A DNA stretch of 64,000 nucleotides from Raskinella chloraquaticus (SeqCode) (GTDB lineage: Bacteria > Pseudomonadota > Alphaproteobacteria > Rhizobiales > UBA4765): NCBI GenBank assembly GCA_002365175.1, contig DEZK01000006.1, forward strand, positions 1-64,000, in the 5' to 3' direction. Below the pieces are notes generated by a model, which saw nothing but the letters and a program-made list of their open reading frames with translations, did not search any database and was not told where the DNA came from. Both the position numbers and the translations under genes were made by a program. Position 1 is the first letter of the stretch. Each line of letters opens with the position of its first letter. This document shows, piece after piece, positions 18,383 to 27,712 of the stretch.

Positions 18383-21004
18383 ATGGCTAACAAAATGCTC
18401 ATTGATGCGACCCACGACGAGGAGACGCGCGTCGTCGTCCTGCGCGGACATCGCGTCGAGGAATTCGATTTCGAGAGCGCGTCCAGGAAGCAGCTGCGCG
18501 GCAATATCTATCTAGCCAAGGTTACTCGCGTCGAGCCCTCCTTGCAGGCGGCCTTCGTTGATTATGGCGGGAATCGTCATGGCTTTCTCGCTTTCTCGGA
18601 AATCCATCCTGACTATTACCAGATCCCGGTAGCCGACCGTCAGGAATTGCTGGCCGAAGAAGCCGAGGCAGCCGCTGCCGAAGACCATGATGATGATGAC
18701 GGTGACGCGCCAGCGCGTATGCCGGTTGAAACCGCAGACCACGACGATCGGTTGAGCGAAGAGATCGACCATGGCGATCATCCGCACTCGGACGAGCATC
18801 ATGACAGCGATGGTATTCATCCCGATATTGCACCGCAAATCGCGACGTCCAACGACGATGATGCGCCGGTTGCCGGTGCGGAGCCAGCGGAGCTGAATGA
18901 CGAATCACCGGGTGGTGGTGCGAATGTCGAGGAGCTGCCACATCATCACGACCAGGAGATCGTCGAGGCGGTCGGTGGTGCGGATGCGCTGGAGGAAGCG
19001 CAGGAGCGCCCGCGCCGGCTGCCGTCACGCCGCTACAAGATCCAGGAGGTCATCAAGCGCCGCCAGGTGCTTCTCGTGCAGGTGGTCAAGGAAGAACGCG
19101 GCAACAAGGGCGCAGCCCTCACCACCTACCTGTCACTTGCCGGCCGCTATTCGGTTCTGATGCCGAACACGGCGCGCGGCGGTGGTATCTCGCGCAAAAT
19201 CACCAACCCGCTTGATCGCCGCCGCCTCAAGGACCTCGTTCACGATCTCGACGTGCCGGACGGCATGGGGATCATTCTGCGCACGGCGGGCGCGAGCCGC
19301 ACCAAGCCGGAAATCAAGCGCGATTATGAATATCTCATGCGTTTGTGGGAAAACGTCGCTGAATTGACGCTGAAGTCGGAAGCACCCGCGCTCGTCTACG
19401 AGGAAGGCTCGCTGGTCAAACGCTCGATCCGCGATCTCTACGACAAGGACATCGACGAGGTGACTGTCAGCGGCGATGCCGCCTATCGCGAGGCCAAGGA
19501 CTTCATGCGCATGCTCATGCCGAGCCATGCCAAGAACGTGAAGGCTTACCGCGATGAGGTGCCCGTCTTCACGCGCCTTGGCATTGAAAGCCAGCTGGAG
19601 CAGATGATGCAGTCGCAGGTGCGGCTGCCATCAGGCGGCTATATTGTCATCAACCAGACAGAAGCGCTGGTCTCCATCGACGTCAATTCCGGTCGCTCGA
19701 CGCGTGAGCACAACATCGAAGACACTGCCGTCAAGACCAATCTCGAAGCCGCCGAGGAGATCGCCCGCCAGCTTCGTCTGCGCGATCTTGCCGGCCTGAT
19801 CGTCATCGACTTCATCGACATGGATGAGGGGCGCAACAACCGGTCGGTCGAGCGCCGCCTGAAAGACCATTTGAAGCGCGACCGCGCCCGCATTCAGGTC
19901 GGGCGCATTTCCCATTTCGGGCTTCTCGAAATGTCGCGCCAGCGCATCCGCACCTCGGTCCTCGAATCGACCATGGAGCAATGTCCCGTCTGCGCCGGCA
20001 GCGGACTGACGCGCTCGCCATCATCTGCCGCTCTGCAGATCCTGCGCGTCATCGAGGAGGCCCTGATCCGTGACCCGCGTCACGACCTTGTTCTGCGCGT
20101 GCCCGGTCGTGTGGCGCTTTATGTGCTCAACACCAAGCGCGCCAACCTGTCAGCCCTTGAGGATCGCTTTGGTGTCACCTTGACCGTCGATGTCGAGGAC
20201 CACCTGCCAAGCGGCACCAACTATCTGATCGACAAGGCAGGCTTGTCCAACAAGACGCCCCGGCCACGTCCGACGATCCAGGTCGATTCTGTCGAAATGG
20301 ACGAAGTGACGGAGGACGAGGAAATCCTCGCTGACGCGCCGGGCGCCGAGGTTGAAGAAAGCCACGAAGGGGATGGCGAGGCCAGCAAACGCCGCCGCCG
20401 CCGCCGCCGTCGCGGTCCCGACAAGGAGCGCACCGAACAAACCAGCGCCGTTGCGCTCGTTGCGCCGGCTGATGGCGACAGCGAGGACGAGGAAGACGAC
20501 GGCAACAGTGAAGAAAATGCCACCGGCGACAAGGATGAGGATCGCAACCGCAAACGCCGGCGTGGTCGGCGCGGCGGCCGCCGCATGCGTCGCAATGGCG
20601 AAAATGGCGAAGGTTTCGAGCGTGAAAAGCGTCTTGAGCCGGTGACCTGGCTGCAACCCGGCGAGGAAGCGCCCAACGCGCTGCTGGCCGATGCGTCAGA
20701 GCCCCCCACGCCCGATAGCGCAGCCCACGAAGAAGACTTCGCCGGTCATGGCGACGTCAAGGCAGAGTTGATCGACACAAGCGCCGAAGCGCCGGCTGAA
20801 ACGCTCGCGATACCGCTGAGATCTGAAGCGCCTGCTGCTGAAGCGCCTGCGGCTGAGCCACCACGTGATGCGGCTGCGGTCGAAGACGCGGTGGCGCCCA
20901 TGCCCCGCATTCCTGACCTGGCTGAAATTGTCGAGGAACCGCAGCCGATTGCCAGCGAGCCAACGGCTCCGCGCCGTCGCGGCTGGTGGTCGCGCAAGAG
21001 CTGA
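18383..21004 (+). CDS. rne: Ribonuclease E
   Basis: 873 residues. RNase E makes the first cuts in mRNA decay and matures rRNA and tRNA. The N-terminal half is catalytic: S1 domain from about residue 35 (RGNIYLAKVTRVEPSLQAAF), DNase-I-like domain with Asp in SIDVNSG (about 433) and VIDFIDM (about 475) that bind Mg, and the Zn-link CPVCAGSG. Within S1 there is an acidic and His-rich insertion of about 140 residues (roughly 75-215), known from alphaproteobacterial RNase E. The C-terminal third is disordered, with two Arg-rich RNA-binding blocks (around residues 670 and 725), acidic stretches and a final GWWSRKS motif that may dock a degradosome partner. It is divergent from amiC. Confidence 0.95.
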   Translation: MANKMLIDATHDEETRVVVLRGHRVEEFDFESASRKQLRGNIYLAKVTRVEPSLQAAFVDYGGNRHGFLAFSEIHPDYYQIPVADRQELLAEEAEAAAAEDHDDDDGDAPARMPVETADHDDRLSEEIDHGDHPHSDEHHDSDGIHPDIAPQIATSNDDDAPVAGAEPAELNDESPGGGANVEELPHHHDQEIVEAVGGADALEEAQERPRRLPSRRYKIQEVIKRRQVLLVQVVKEERGNKGAALTTYLSLAGRYSVLMPNTARGGGISRKITNPLDRRRLKDLVHDLDVPDGMGIILRTAGASRTKPEIKRDYEYLMRLWENVAELTLKSEAPALVYEEGSLVKRSIRDLYDKDIDEVTVSGDAAYREAKDFMRMLMPSHAKNVKAYRDEVPVFTRLGIESQLEQMMQSQVRLPSGGYIVINQTEALVSIDVNSGRSTREHNIEDTAVKTNLEAAEEIARQLRLRDLAGLIVIDFIDMDEGRNNRSVERRLKDHLKRDRARIQVGRISHFGLLEMSRQRIRTSVLESTMEQCPVCAGSGLTRSPSSAALQILRVIEEALIRDPRHDLVLRVPGRVALYVLNTKRANLSALEDRFGVTLTVDVEDHLPSGTNYLIDKAGLSNKTPRPRPTIQVDSVEMDEVTEDEEILADAPGAEVEESHEGDGEASKRRRRRRRRGPDKERTEQTSAVALVAPADGDSEDEEDDGNSEENATGDKDEDRNRKRRRGRRGGRRMRRNGENGEGFEREKRLEPVTWLQPGEEAPNALLADASEPPTPDSAAHEEDFAGHGDVKAELIDTSAEAPAETLAIPLRSEAPAAEAPAAEPPRDAAAVEDAVAPMPRIPDLAEIVEEPQPIASEPTAPRRRGWWSRKS

Positions 21005-21010
21005 GATGAC

Positions 21011-21036
21011 CGGGCGGGAATTATTCTTTCCGCCCG
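21011..21036. terminator. Terminator-like hairpin between convergent rne and paiB-like gene
   Basis: CGGGCGG (21011-21017) pairs with CCGCCCG (21030-21036); an extra AA/TT pairing past a bulged G extends it. It lies 7 bases after the rne stop and could serve both convergent genes. The T-tract is short (TTGTCC). Confidence 0.5.
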
Positions 21037-21045
21037 TTGTCCCCC

Positions 21046-21684
21046 TCACGGCCTGAGGGCGCGCGCCAGATAGCCCGCCATCAACCGGTCTCCTCGATCC
21101 GCACTTTTCATGAGATCGTCATGGACCGCGCGCTTATCACCCTCTGACCGGTGCTGAACGACTTTGGCAGCGCCGGTGATCGCGGAAATAGTCAGTTCAA
21201 CGCCGATGATGACCCGCTTGAGCTGGGTGATATAGGGCTCAGGCGCGTCCGACACCGCCCATTCAGGCTCGCGCCCTGCTTCCATATGGCGTGTCAGATG
21301 ATCGAGATGGGCGGCAAGCCACGCCTCGTCGCTCGTAAACGTGAGCGTACCGCTGACATGCACCGCCACATAATTCCACGTCGGCACCACTTTGCCGTGA
21401 TCGCGTTTGGCGGGATAGAGGCTGGGCGTCACATAGGCGCTGGCCGGCTGGAAAATAACCAGCGCCGAGCTGCCATCGATCCCCTCGCGCCCCTGCGCGT
21501 TGGCTCGTGCGACATGCCCGCGCAACAGACCCTTGTTTCCCGCGCCGCGATGAAGAACGAACGGAATATGGCTCGCCACAAAGCCATCCGCCCCTTGAGT
21601 AACCAGAGCCCCTAACGGAAACCGGTCGATGAGGCTGAAACATTCGTCATCATCGATAACAAATTGCGGCGGCACATACATCAT
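21046..21684 (-). CDS. PaiB-like FMN-binding protein
   Basis: 212 residues from ATG 21684, or from the second ATG at 21681, which has better spacing (7 bases) from GGAG. The sequence fits the PaiB / FMN-binding split-barrel family: MMYVPPQFVIDDDE at the start, PLGALVTQGADGFVASHIPFV, KVVPTWNYVAVHVSGTL and LTRHMEAGREPEW. In Bacillus PaiB is described as a regulator of sporulation and protease genes; in proteobacteria the role is not established and a flavin-linked enzyme is equally possible. The gene overlaps no neighbour when started here; its start lies 10 bases after the aminotransferase stop, so the two are likely co-transcribed. Confidence 0.85.
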   Translation of the reverse strand: MMYVPPQFVIDDDECFSLIDRFPLGALVTQGADGFVASHIPFVLHRGAGNKGLLRGHVARANAQGREGIDGSSALVIFQPASAYVTPSLYPAKRDHGKVVPTWNYVAVHVSGTLTFTSDEAWLAAHLDHLTRHMEAGREPEWAVSDAPEPYITQLKRVIIGVELTISAITGAAKVVQHRSEGDKRAVHDDLMKSADRGDRLMAGYLARALRP

Positions 21685-21694
21685 TGAACTCCGG

Positions 21695-22882
21695 TCAGCG
21701 CGGCAGCCAACCCTTGAGCCGGCGTACGCATTCGACAATGGTCGCTTCGGGACCGGCGTAGGAAAAACGAATATAGCGGTGACCATGAGCGGGATCAAAA
21801 TCAAGCCCCGGCGTGGCGGCGATGCCGGTTTCGGCTAAAAGCTTTGCCGCGAACGCCTTTGACTCATTGGAAAAGGGCTCGACGCTGCAATAGGCATAGA
21901 AGGCGCCATCCATCGGCAGCACCTCGCGAAAGCCCAGCGCCGGAAGCTCGCTCATCAAGATGGCGCGGTTCCGCGCGTAGGCCCGCTTGTAGGCTTCCAG
22001 CTCCTCATCAGCCTCAAACGCCGCAAGCGCCGCCACCTGGCTCAGCAGCGAGGGTGAAATGAAAAGGTTTTGCGCCAGACATTCAATCGGCCGCACAAGG
22101 CGCTCCGGCACGATCAGCCAGCCGACCCGCCATCCCGTCATGCACCAGTATTTCGAGAACGAATTGACGATGATCGCGTCATCGTCGACCGCCAGCGCCG
22201 TTGTCTCAGGCGCGCCATAAGTGAGGCCATGATAGATTTCATCCGAAATGAGCCATATCCCGAGATCACGACAGCAAGCGGCAAGCGTTGTGAGATCATC
22301 GCGGGAAATCACGGTCCCTGTCGGATTATTGGGACTGGCGACGAGGAGCCCCGCAAGTGATTTTTCCTGATGGGCGGCCCTCACCGCCGCCGGTGTCGGC
22401 GCCCAGCGCTCCGTTGCTTTCGTTTCGATAATGACCGGCTCGATATCAAGCGCTGCCGTCGTATGGCGGTAGGCGGGATAGCCGGGTGTTGGCACAGCCA
22501 GCCGCTCGCCCGGGTTGAAGGCCGCCAGAAACGCCAGAATGAAGGCTGCCGACGAGCCTTGCGTAACGATGACGCGCCCCGGATCGACATCAAGCCCATG
22601 CCTGTCGCGATAATGGCGGGCGATCCGCTGGCGCAATGCGTCCATGCCAAGCGCCTGGGTATAGCCGATAGGCCCGGCGCGCAGCGCCCGTTCGGCAGCG
22701 GCGATGGCCGCTTGCGGCGCAGGCGTGCCCGGCTCACCCACTTCCATATGCACGACATCGTGACCACTGGCGATACGCGTGGCGGCGGCGCGCATCACGT
22801 CCATGACGATAAACGGCGGAATCTGACTGCGCCGGGAGGGTTGCCGGCGCTTCATTTCGCCCGTTTGATCACCTTTTGCCAT
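21695..22882 (-). CDS. PLP-dependent class I/II aminotransferase
   Basis: 395 residues from ATG 22882, with GAGG just upstream. It is a fold-type I aminotransferase with VGEPGTPAPQAA, ASPNNPTGTVIS (Asn contacting the substrate carboxylate region), SDEIYHGLTYG with the PLP-ring Asp, and the PLP Lys in NSFSKYWCMTGWRVGW. The C-terminal YIRFSYA contains the Arg that binds the alpha-carboxylate. It belongs to the aspartate aminotransferase-like group; the amino acid substrate cannot be read from the sequence. First gene of a pair with the PaiB-like gene, divergent from the M48 protease gene. Confidence 0.88.
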   Translation of the reverse strand: MAKGDQTGEMKRRQPSRRSQIPPFIVMDVMRAAATRIASGHDVVHMEVGEPGTPAPQAAIAAAERALRAGPIGYTQALGMDALRQRIARHYRDRHGLDVDPGRVIVTQGSSAAFILAFLAAFNPGERLAVPTPGYPAYRHTTAALDIEPVIIETKATERWAPTPAAVRAAHQEKSLAGLLVASPNNPTGTVISRDDLTTLAACCRDLGIWLISDEIYHGLTYGAPETTALAVDDDAIIVNSFSKYWCMTGWRVGWLIVPERLVRPIECLAQNLFISPSLLSQVAALAAFEADEELEAYKRAYARNRAILMSELPALGFREVLPMDGAFYAYCSVEPFSNESKAFAAKLLAETGIAATPGLDFDPAHGHRYIRFSYAGPEATIVECVRRLKGWLPR

Positions 22883-23029
22883 CGCCTCGCCATGATTGTG
22901 AATGAAGTGCTCGCCGCTTGGTAGCAAAGCTGGAGCGCCTGGCAAGGGCGTCCTGCAAGGGCGCCTTGGTTGACCATTGTCGCTCCCCTGCCTACCGTCC
23001 GCCGGCAATTACAGGAACTGTACCCGTTC

Positions 23030-24454
23030 ATGGCAAGCCATAAACCAGACTTCAGGCGGCTGTCGCGCTTGATCATCGTGACGCTGACGGTGATCGCGCT
23101 GATGGTGCCGGCGGGCCGGCCTGTACGCGCGCAAAGCGGTGGCGATGGGGGCCAACAGATCATTCTGGTGCGCGACGCCGAGATCGAACAATTGCTGCGC
23201 GAATATGTGCGCCCCATTCTTCGCGCCGCCGGCATCAGTGCGCAGCGCGATATCTCCATCGCACTGGTCAATGATCGCACGTTCAACGCCTTCGTCATCG
23301 ACGGGCAGCGTATTTTCATTACGACCGGTGCCCTCCTTGATGCCAAGACCCCCAATGAAGTCATCGGCGTGCTCGCCCATGAAACCGGCCATATTGCAGG
23401 CGGGCATCTGGCGCGCATCCGCCAGGAGTTGGCCCGCGCCTCGACCAACAGCATCATCGCCCTGATATTGGGGGCGGCGGCCGTTGCCGGCGCGGCGCTG
23501 ACGAGAGGTGGTCAGGGAGAGCTGGGCGGGGCCGCCACCGGCGTGTTGCTCGGATCCGCTTCGATTGGCCAGCGCACTTTGCTTGCCTATCAGCGCACCG
23601 AAGAACAGGCCGCCGACCGCGCCGCCGTCACCTACCTCAACGCAACCCAGCAGAGCCCTAACGGCATGCTGGTGACGTTTGAGCGTTTTTCCGACCAGAT
23701 TTCAGGGATCAGCCGTTTCATCGACCCCTATCTGCAATCGCATCCTCTGCCGCGCGAGCGGGTCGTTGGTTTACGCAACGAGGTGGAAAAAAGCCCGTAT
23801 CGTGACCGCCGCGATCCGCCGGCCCTGCAACTGCGCCACGACCTGATGCGCGCCAAGGTCGCCGGCTTCATCGAGCGTGGCGACCTCGTGCTGCGTCGTT
23901 ATCCCTTGTCCGATAATTCGCTGGCTGGAAAATATGCCCGCGCTATCGCCACTTACCGCGCCGGCAATCTCAACGCGGCTCTACCTATCATGGACGAATT
24001 AATCGCCGCCCAGCCAAATAATCCGTATTTTCAGGAACTTAAAGCCCAGGCCTATCTTGAGCGCGGGCGTCCGCGTGAATCACTGCCCTCGTACCGCAAG
24101 GCGCTGCAACTATCCGGCGGCAACGCGCTCATTCGCTCGGCGCTGGGTCGTGCCATGGTCGCAACCGAAGACAAAACCATGCTTGATGAAGCGATACGCG
24201 AACTTGAGCGAGCCGTTGTTCAGGAACCGGAAACCGCAGAGACGTATCGTTTCCTTGGCATTGCCTATGGTCGCAAGGGCGAGGATGGCAAGGCCTCTCT
24301 CGCCACCGCCCAGGGTTATTTCGTCGTCGGCGCCTACCCCCTCGCCAAACGCTCAGCTGTCCGCGCCCAGGCTTTGCTGCCGCGCGGCTCGCCGGGGTGG
24401 ATCCGTGCGGATGATATTGTCAATTTTCGCCCTCCCCCACGCGAGGATCAATAA
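23030..24454 (+). CDS. M48 family metalloprotease with TPR-like tail (BepA-like)
   Basis: 474 residues from ATG 23030. A TTG at 22970 is in frame, but it would add a polar stretch ahead of the signal sequence. Residues 13-34 are a signal peptide or anchor, then a M48 zinc-protease domain with HETGH (about 128) and the third ligand in EEQAADRAAV. From about residue 250 the protein turns into helical repeats (KYARAIATYRAGNLNAALP, YFQELKAQAYLERGRPRES, ALIRSALGRAM), the layout of E. coli BepA, which degrades or helps assemble outer membrane proteins. The 27-base gap to the DsbA-like gene suggests co-transcription, fitting a periplasmic quality-control pair. Confidence 0.88.
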   Translation: MASHKPDFRRLSRLIIVTLTVIALMVPAGRPVRAQSGGDGGQQIILVRDAEIEQLLREYVRPILRAAGISAQRDISIALVNDRTFNAFVIDGQRIFITTGALLDAKTPNEVIGVLAHETGHIAGGHLARIRQELARASTNSIIALILGAAAVAGAALTRGGQGELGGAATGVLLGSASIGQRTLLAYQRTEEQAADRAAVTYLNATQQSPNGMLVTFERFSDQISGISRFIDPYLQSHPLPRERVVGLRNEVEKSPYRDRRDPPALQLRHDLMRAKVAGFIERGDLVLRRYPLSDNSLAGKYARAIATYRAGNLNAALPIMDELIAAQPNNPYFQELKAQAYLERGRPRESLPSYRKALQLSGGNALIRSALGRAMVATEDKTMLDEAIRELERAVVQEPETAETYRFLGIAYGRKGEDGKASLATAQGYFVVGAYPLAKRSAVRAQALLPRGSPGWIRADDIVNFRPPPREDQ

Positions 24455-24481
24455 GCCGAATGGCTTGAAAGGACTGACACA

Positions 24482-25231
24482 ATGCGGATGACTTGGCTGT
24501 TTCTTGCCGTTCTTGGCTGTTTCCTGTCGCCTGCCATCGCGCAGGACACCAAATTCGATCCTGCACAGAAGCAGGCTTTTGAATCGCTGATCCGCGATTA
24601 TCTTTTGAAAAATCCGCAGGTTCTGCGCGAGGCTCTGGTGGCGATGGACCGCCACGAGCGTGAACAGGAAGAAAAAGTGCGGTCCGAAGCCGTTGCGAAA
24701 CATGCAACGGATCTGTTTTCAGGCACACGTAGCGCCGTCCTTGGTAATCCCAACGGTGACGTCACGATCGTCGAGTTTTTTGATTATAATTGCGGCTATT
24801 GCAAACGCTCGCTTGGTGATGTTGAAAATCTGCTGCGTGCGGACCCGGGCCTCCGCCTCGTCTTGAAGGAGTTTCCCGTTCTTGGACGTGGGTCGGTTGA
24901 AGCAGCGCAAATCTCGGCGCAGCTCATCAACAATCCGCGCTTCCATGAATTTCATACGAAATTGCTGGGTGAGAAGAACCCCGTCGACAAGAAGGTTGCG
25001 CTTTCAGTTGCTCAAAGTCTCGGCTTTGATACAAAAAGCCTGGAAGCGGGCATGACGCAAAAACCCTCGCAAGACGTCATCGAAGACTCATTGCGCCTGG
25101 CTGATAACCTGAACCTCAACGGTACGCCGACGTATGTGATCGGCAATGAGGTGATCGTCGGCGCGGTGGGAATAGCCGCCCTGCGCCAGAAGATTCAGGC
25201 GGTTCGCAAATGCGGTAAGTCGAGTTGCTGA
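24482..25231 (+). CDS. DsbA/ScsC-like periplasmic thiol-disulfide oxidoreductase
   Basis: 249 residues. Signal peptide 1-20 (cleavage after AIA). Residues 25-80 are a charged helical segment of the kind that forms trimers in ScsC-type proteins. The thioredoxin domain follows with the active site Cys104-Gly-Tyr-Cys107 and the cis-Pro loop GTPTYVIG. A third and fourth Cys sit in the last six residues (KCGKSSC). Such proteins introduce or shuffle disulfides in exported proteins. Directly downstream of the M48 protease gene. Confidence 0.9.
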   Translation: MRMTWLFLAVLGCFLSPAIAQDTKFDPAQKQAFESLIRDYLLKNPQVLREALVAMDRHEREQEEKVRSEAVAKHATDLFSGTRSAVLGNPNGDVTIVEFFDYNCGYCKRSLGDVENLLRADPGLRLVLKEFPVLGRGSVEAAQISAQLINNPRFHEFHTKLLGEKNPVDKKVALSVAQSLGFDTKSLEAGMTQKPSQDVIEDSLRLADNLNLNGTPTYVIGNEVIVGAVGIAALRQKIQAVRKCGKSSC

Positions 25232-25319
25232 GCATATTGACCAGGCGTTACTTGGCCCTTCCCCTTGACGCTCACCCCTCCTATAAACCGCCAGCGTCGG
25301 CCGGTGTAAAGGTTAAGGC

Positions 25320-25772
25320 ATGAGCTTAAAAACTATTTTTGTCCTGAACGGACCCAACCTCAACATGCTGGGTCTGCGCGAGCCACAGATCTATGGCCAC
25401 GAAACGCTTGCCGACATCGAGGCTGGCGCGCGGCGCATCGGCGATGAGCTTGGCTTTGCCATCGACTTCCGCCAGTCGAACCACGAAGGCATGCTTGTCG
25501 ACTGGATCCAGGAGGCGCGCGGCAAGGCGGCGGGCATTGTTTTGAACCCTGGTGCCTATACGCACACCTCCATTGCCTTGCACGACGCTATCCGCGGCAG
25601 CGACCTGCCGGTGATCGAGTTGCATCTGTCGAATGTGTTTGCCCGCGAGGCGTTCCGCCATCATTCCTATATTTCACCCGTGGCTCTGGGCGTCATGTGC
25701 GGTTTCGGCGCGCGTGGCTATGAATGGGCGCTGCGCGCGCTGGTAGCAGCCATCGCTGCTGCCAAACCCTGA
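25320..25772 (+). CDS. aroQ: 3-Dehydroquinate dehydratase, type II
   Basis: 150 residues, the normal size of the dodecameric type II enzyme. It performs the third step of the shikimate pathway. Family motifs are clear: VLNGPNLNMLGLREPQIYG with the catalytic Tyr, RQSNHEG, LNPGAYTHTS, and ELHLSNVFAREAFRHHS with the catalytic His. First gene of aroQ-accB-accC-aat; 22 bases to accB. The pairing of aroQ with accBC is a regular alphaproteobacterial arrangement with no known biochemical reason. Confidence 0.97.
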   Translation: MSLKTIFVLNGPNLNMLGLREPQIYGHETLADIEAGARRIGDELGFAIDFRQSNHEGMLVDWIQEARGKAAGIVLNPGAYTHTSIALHDAIRGSDLPVIELHLSNVFAREAFRHHSYISPVALGVMCGFGARGYEWALRALVAAIAAAKP

Positions 25773-25794
25773 GCCGCCTGACGGAGCTTGAACA

Positions 25795-26304
25795 ATGACT
25801 CAAACAAAAACACCAGGCACCAGGTCGGCCGCCTCACGAGAGGCATCCGGCGGGTTGGTCGATGCGGCGTTGATCCGCGACCTGGCTGACATTCTCAAGG
25901 AAACCGACCTGTCGGAGATCGAGATCGAGCGAAAGGATTTTCGCATCCGTGTAGCGCGTGAAATTCACGTCTCGACCCATGTCGCGGTGCCGCCGCCTGC
26001 CCACCCAGGCCCGGCGGCGACTGCCCTCCCCCCGCTCACCATCTCGCCAGCCGTCAAGCCAACGCCCAGCGAGGGCACGGTGACCTCACCCATGGTCGGG
26101 ACCGTATACCTGTCCCCGGCGCCCGACAAGCCGGCCTTTATCACCGTCGGTGCCAAAGTCCGACGCGGCCAGACGCTCCTCATCATCGAAGCGATGAAGA
26201 CGTTTAACGAAATTCCGGCGCCGCGCGATGGAACCGTGACGGCCATTCTCGTCGAGGCCGGGCATCCGGTTGAGTATGGTGAAGCCCTGCTGGTGCTCGA
26301 GTGA
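25795..26304 (+). CDS. accB: Acetyl-CoA carboxylase biotin carboxyl carrier protein
   Basis: 169 residues. The C-terminal biotinyl domain (about 95-169) carries the biotin site EAMKTFNEI with Lys135 modified. Residues 62-95 form a Pro/Ala-rich linker that lets the domain swing between biotin carboxylase and carboxyltransferase. The N-terminal helical part (22-60) binds AccC. Fatty-acid synthesis starts here. Ribosome site GGAG before ATG 25795. Confidence 0.97.
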   Translation: MTQTKTPGTRSAASREASGGLVDAALIRDLADILKETDLSEIEIERKDFRIRVAREIHVSTHVAVPPPAHPGPAATALPPLTISPAVKPTPSEGTVTSPMVGTVYLSPAPDKPAFITVGAKVRRGQTLLIIEAMKTFNEIPAPRDGTVTAILVEAGHPVEYGEALLVLE

Positions 26305-26350
26305 GCCATCGGACAACGCGCCAATTGAACGCGCCACGGGGGCAGGTGTG

Positions 26351-27709
26351 ATGTTTCAGAAAGTCCTGATCGCCAATCGAGGCGAGATCGCGCTGAGGGT
26401 TCTGCGCGCCTGCAAGGAACTCGATATCGCCACCGTTGCGGTTCACTCGACCGCAGACGCCGACGCCATGCATGTGCGCCTTGCCGATGAGAGCGTCTGT
26501 ATCGGCCCGCCGGCTGCGCGCGACAGCTACCTGAACATCCCCGCCATTCTCGCTGCCTGTGAAATCACCGGCGCGGACGCGCTCCACCCCGGCTACGGGT
26601 TTTTGTCGGAGAATGCCCGGTTCGCGCAAATCCTTGAATCGCACCGCATCACCTTTATCGGCCCGACCTCTGATCATATCCGCATCATGGGCGACAAAAT
26701 CGAGGCCAAGCGCACCGCCCGGCAATTGGGTATTCCGGTTGTTCCCGGCTCCGAAGGTGCGGTCGAGAATGAGGACGAGGCAGCCTCCCTAGCCAGCGAC
26801 ATCGGCTATCCGGTGCTGATCAAGGCAACCGCCGGCGGCGGCGGGCGCGGCATGAAGGTGGCGCACACGGCTGAGGAGTTGCCCCACGCCCTTGCCACCG
26901 CACGGGCCGAGGCGGGCGCTGCATTTGGCAATGACTCGGTCTATATGGAAAAATATCTCGGCAAGCCGCGCCACATTGAGCTGCAAGTGCTGGGCGATGG
27001 CCAGGGCGGCGCCATCCATCTGGGCGAACGCGACTGCTCGCTGCAGCGCCGCCACCAGAAAGTCTGGGAGGAAGCCGGCTCGCCGGCCCTGCTTCCCGAA
27101 CAGCGGGCGAAAATCGGCGGCGTTGTCGCCGGCGCCATGCAGAAGCTTGGCTATCGTGGTGCCGGCACCATCGAGTTTCTTTACGAGAATGGCGAATTCT
27201 ACTTCATTGAAATGAATACGCGCCTGCAGGTCGAGCATCCGGTGACCGAAATGGTAACGGGTATGGATCTCGTCCGCGAGCAATTGTTGATTGCGGCAAC
27301 CGGTCGCCTGTCGGTGACCCAGAGCGACGTGACCTGGAGCGGCCATGCGATCGAGTGCCGCGTCAACGCCGAGCATCCGCACAGCTTTCGCCCCTCTCCC
27401 GGGCGCATCACCTATTTCCACCCGCCGGGCGGCCTGGGAGTGCGCGTCGATTCAGCTGCCTATCAGGGCTACGTTATCCCGCCCTATTACGACAGCCTGG
27501 CTGCCAAGCTGATCGTCGCGGGGCGCGACCGCCACGAATGTCTCAATCGCCTTCAGCGCGCCCTTGATGAATTTGTCGTCGATGGCATCGACACCACGCT
27601 TCCGCTTTTCCGCGATCTGGTTCGCAACAAGGATATCCGCGCCGGCAATTACGATATTCACTGGCTGGAAAAGCATCTGAAGGATGGCACCGCGCCATCA
27701 CACGAGTGA
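26351..27709 (+). CDS. accC: Acetyl-CoA carboxylase, biotin carboxylase subunit
   Basis: 452 residues from ATG 26351 with AGG before it; an earlier in-frame codon at 26270 would overlap the accB end. It carboxylates biotin on AccB using ATP and bicarbonate. The ATP-grasp fold is complete: KVLIANRGEIALRV, HPGYGFLSEN, KATAGGGGRGMKV (Gly-rich loop), EKYLGKPRHIE, QRRHQKVWEEAGSP, EMNTRLQVEHPVTE. The length, without a fused biotin domain, marks AccC and not a methylcrotonyl-CoA alpha subunit. Confidence 0.97.
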   Translation: MFQKVLIANRGEIALRVLRACKELDIATVAVHSTADADAMHVRLADESVCIGPPAARDSYLNIPAILAACEITGADALHPGYGFLSENARFAQILESHRITFIGPTSDHIRIMGDKIEAKRTARQLGIPVVPGSEGAVENEDEAASLASDIGYPVLIKATAGGGGRGMKVAHTAEELPHALATARAEAGAAFGNDSVYMEKYLGKPRHIELQVLGDGQGGAIHLGERDCSLQRRHQKVWEEAGSPALLPEQRAKIGGVVAGAMQKLGYRGAGTIEFLYENGEFYFIEMNTRLQVEHPVTEMVTGMDLVREQLLIAATGRLSVTQSDVTWSGHAIECRVNAEHPHSFRPSPGRITYFHPPGGLGVRVDSAAYQGYVIPPYYDSLAAKLIVAGRDRHECLNRLQRALDEFVVDGIDTTLPLFRDLVRNKDIRAGNYDIHWLEKHLKDGTAPSHE

Positions 27710-27712
27710 TCC

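Noticed and set aside
20150..20709. Ala/Arg/Ser-rich reverse frames inside rne
   Set aside because: They are antisense images of the Glu/Asp/Arg-rich tail of RNase E.
25265..25281. TTGACG...TATAAA as a promoter for aroQ
   Set aside because: The spacer is only 11 bases, too short for a sigma-70-type promoter.
26351..27709. accC as the missing methylcrotonyl-CoA carboxylase alpha subunit
   Set aside because: It is 452 residues without a biotin domain and sits with accB, so it belongs to acetyl-CoA carboxylase.
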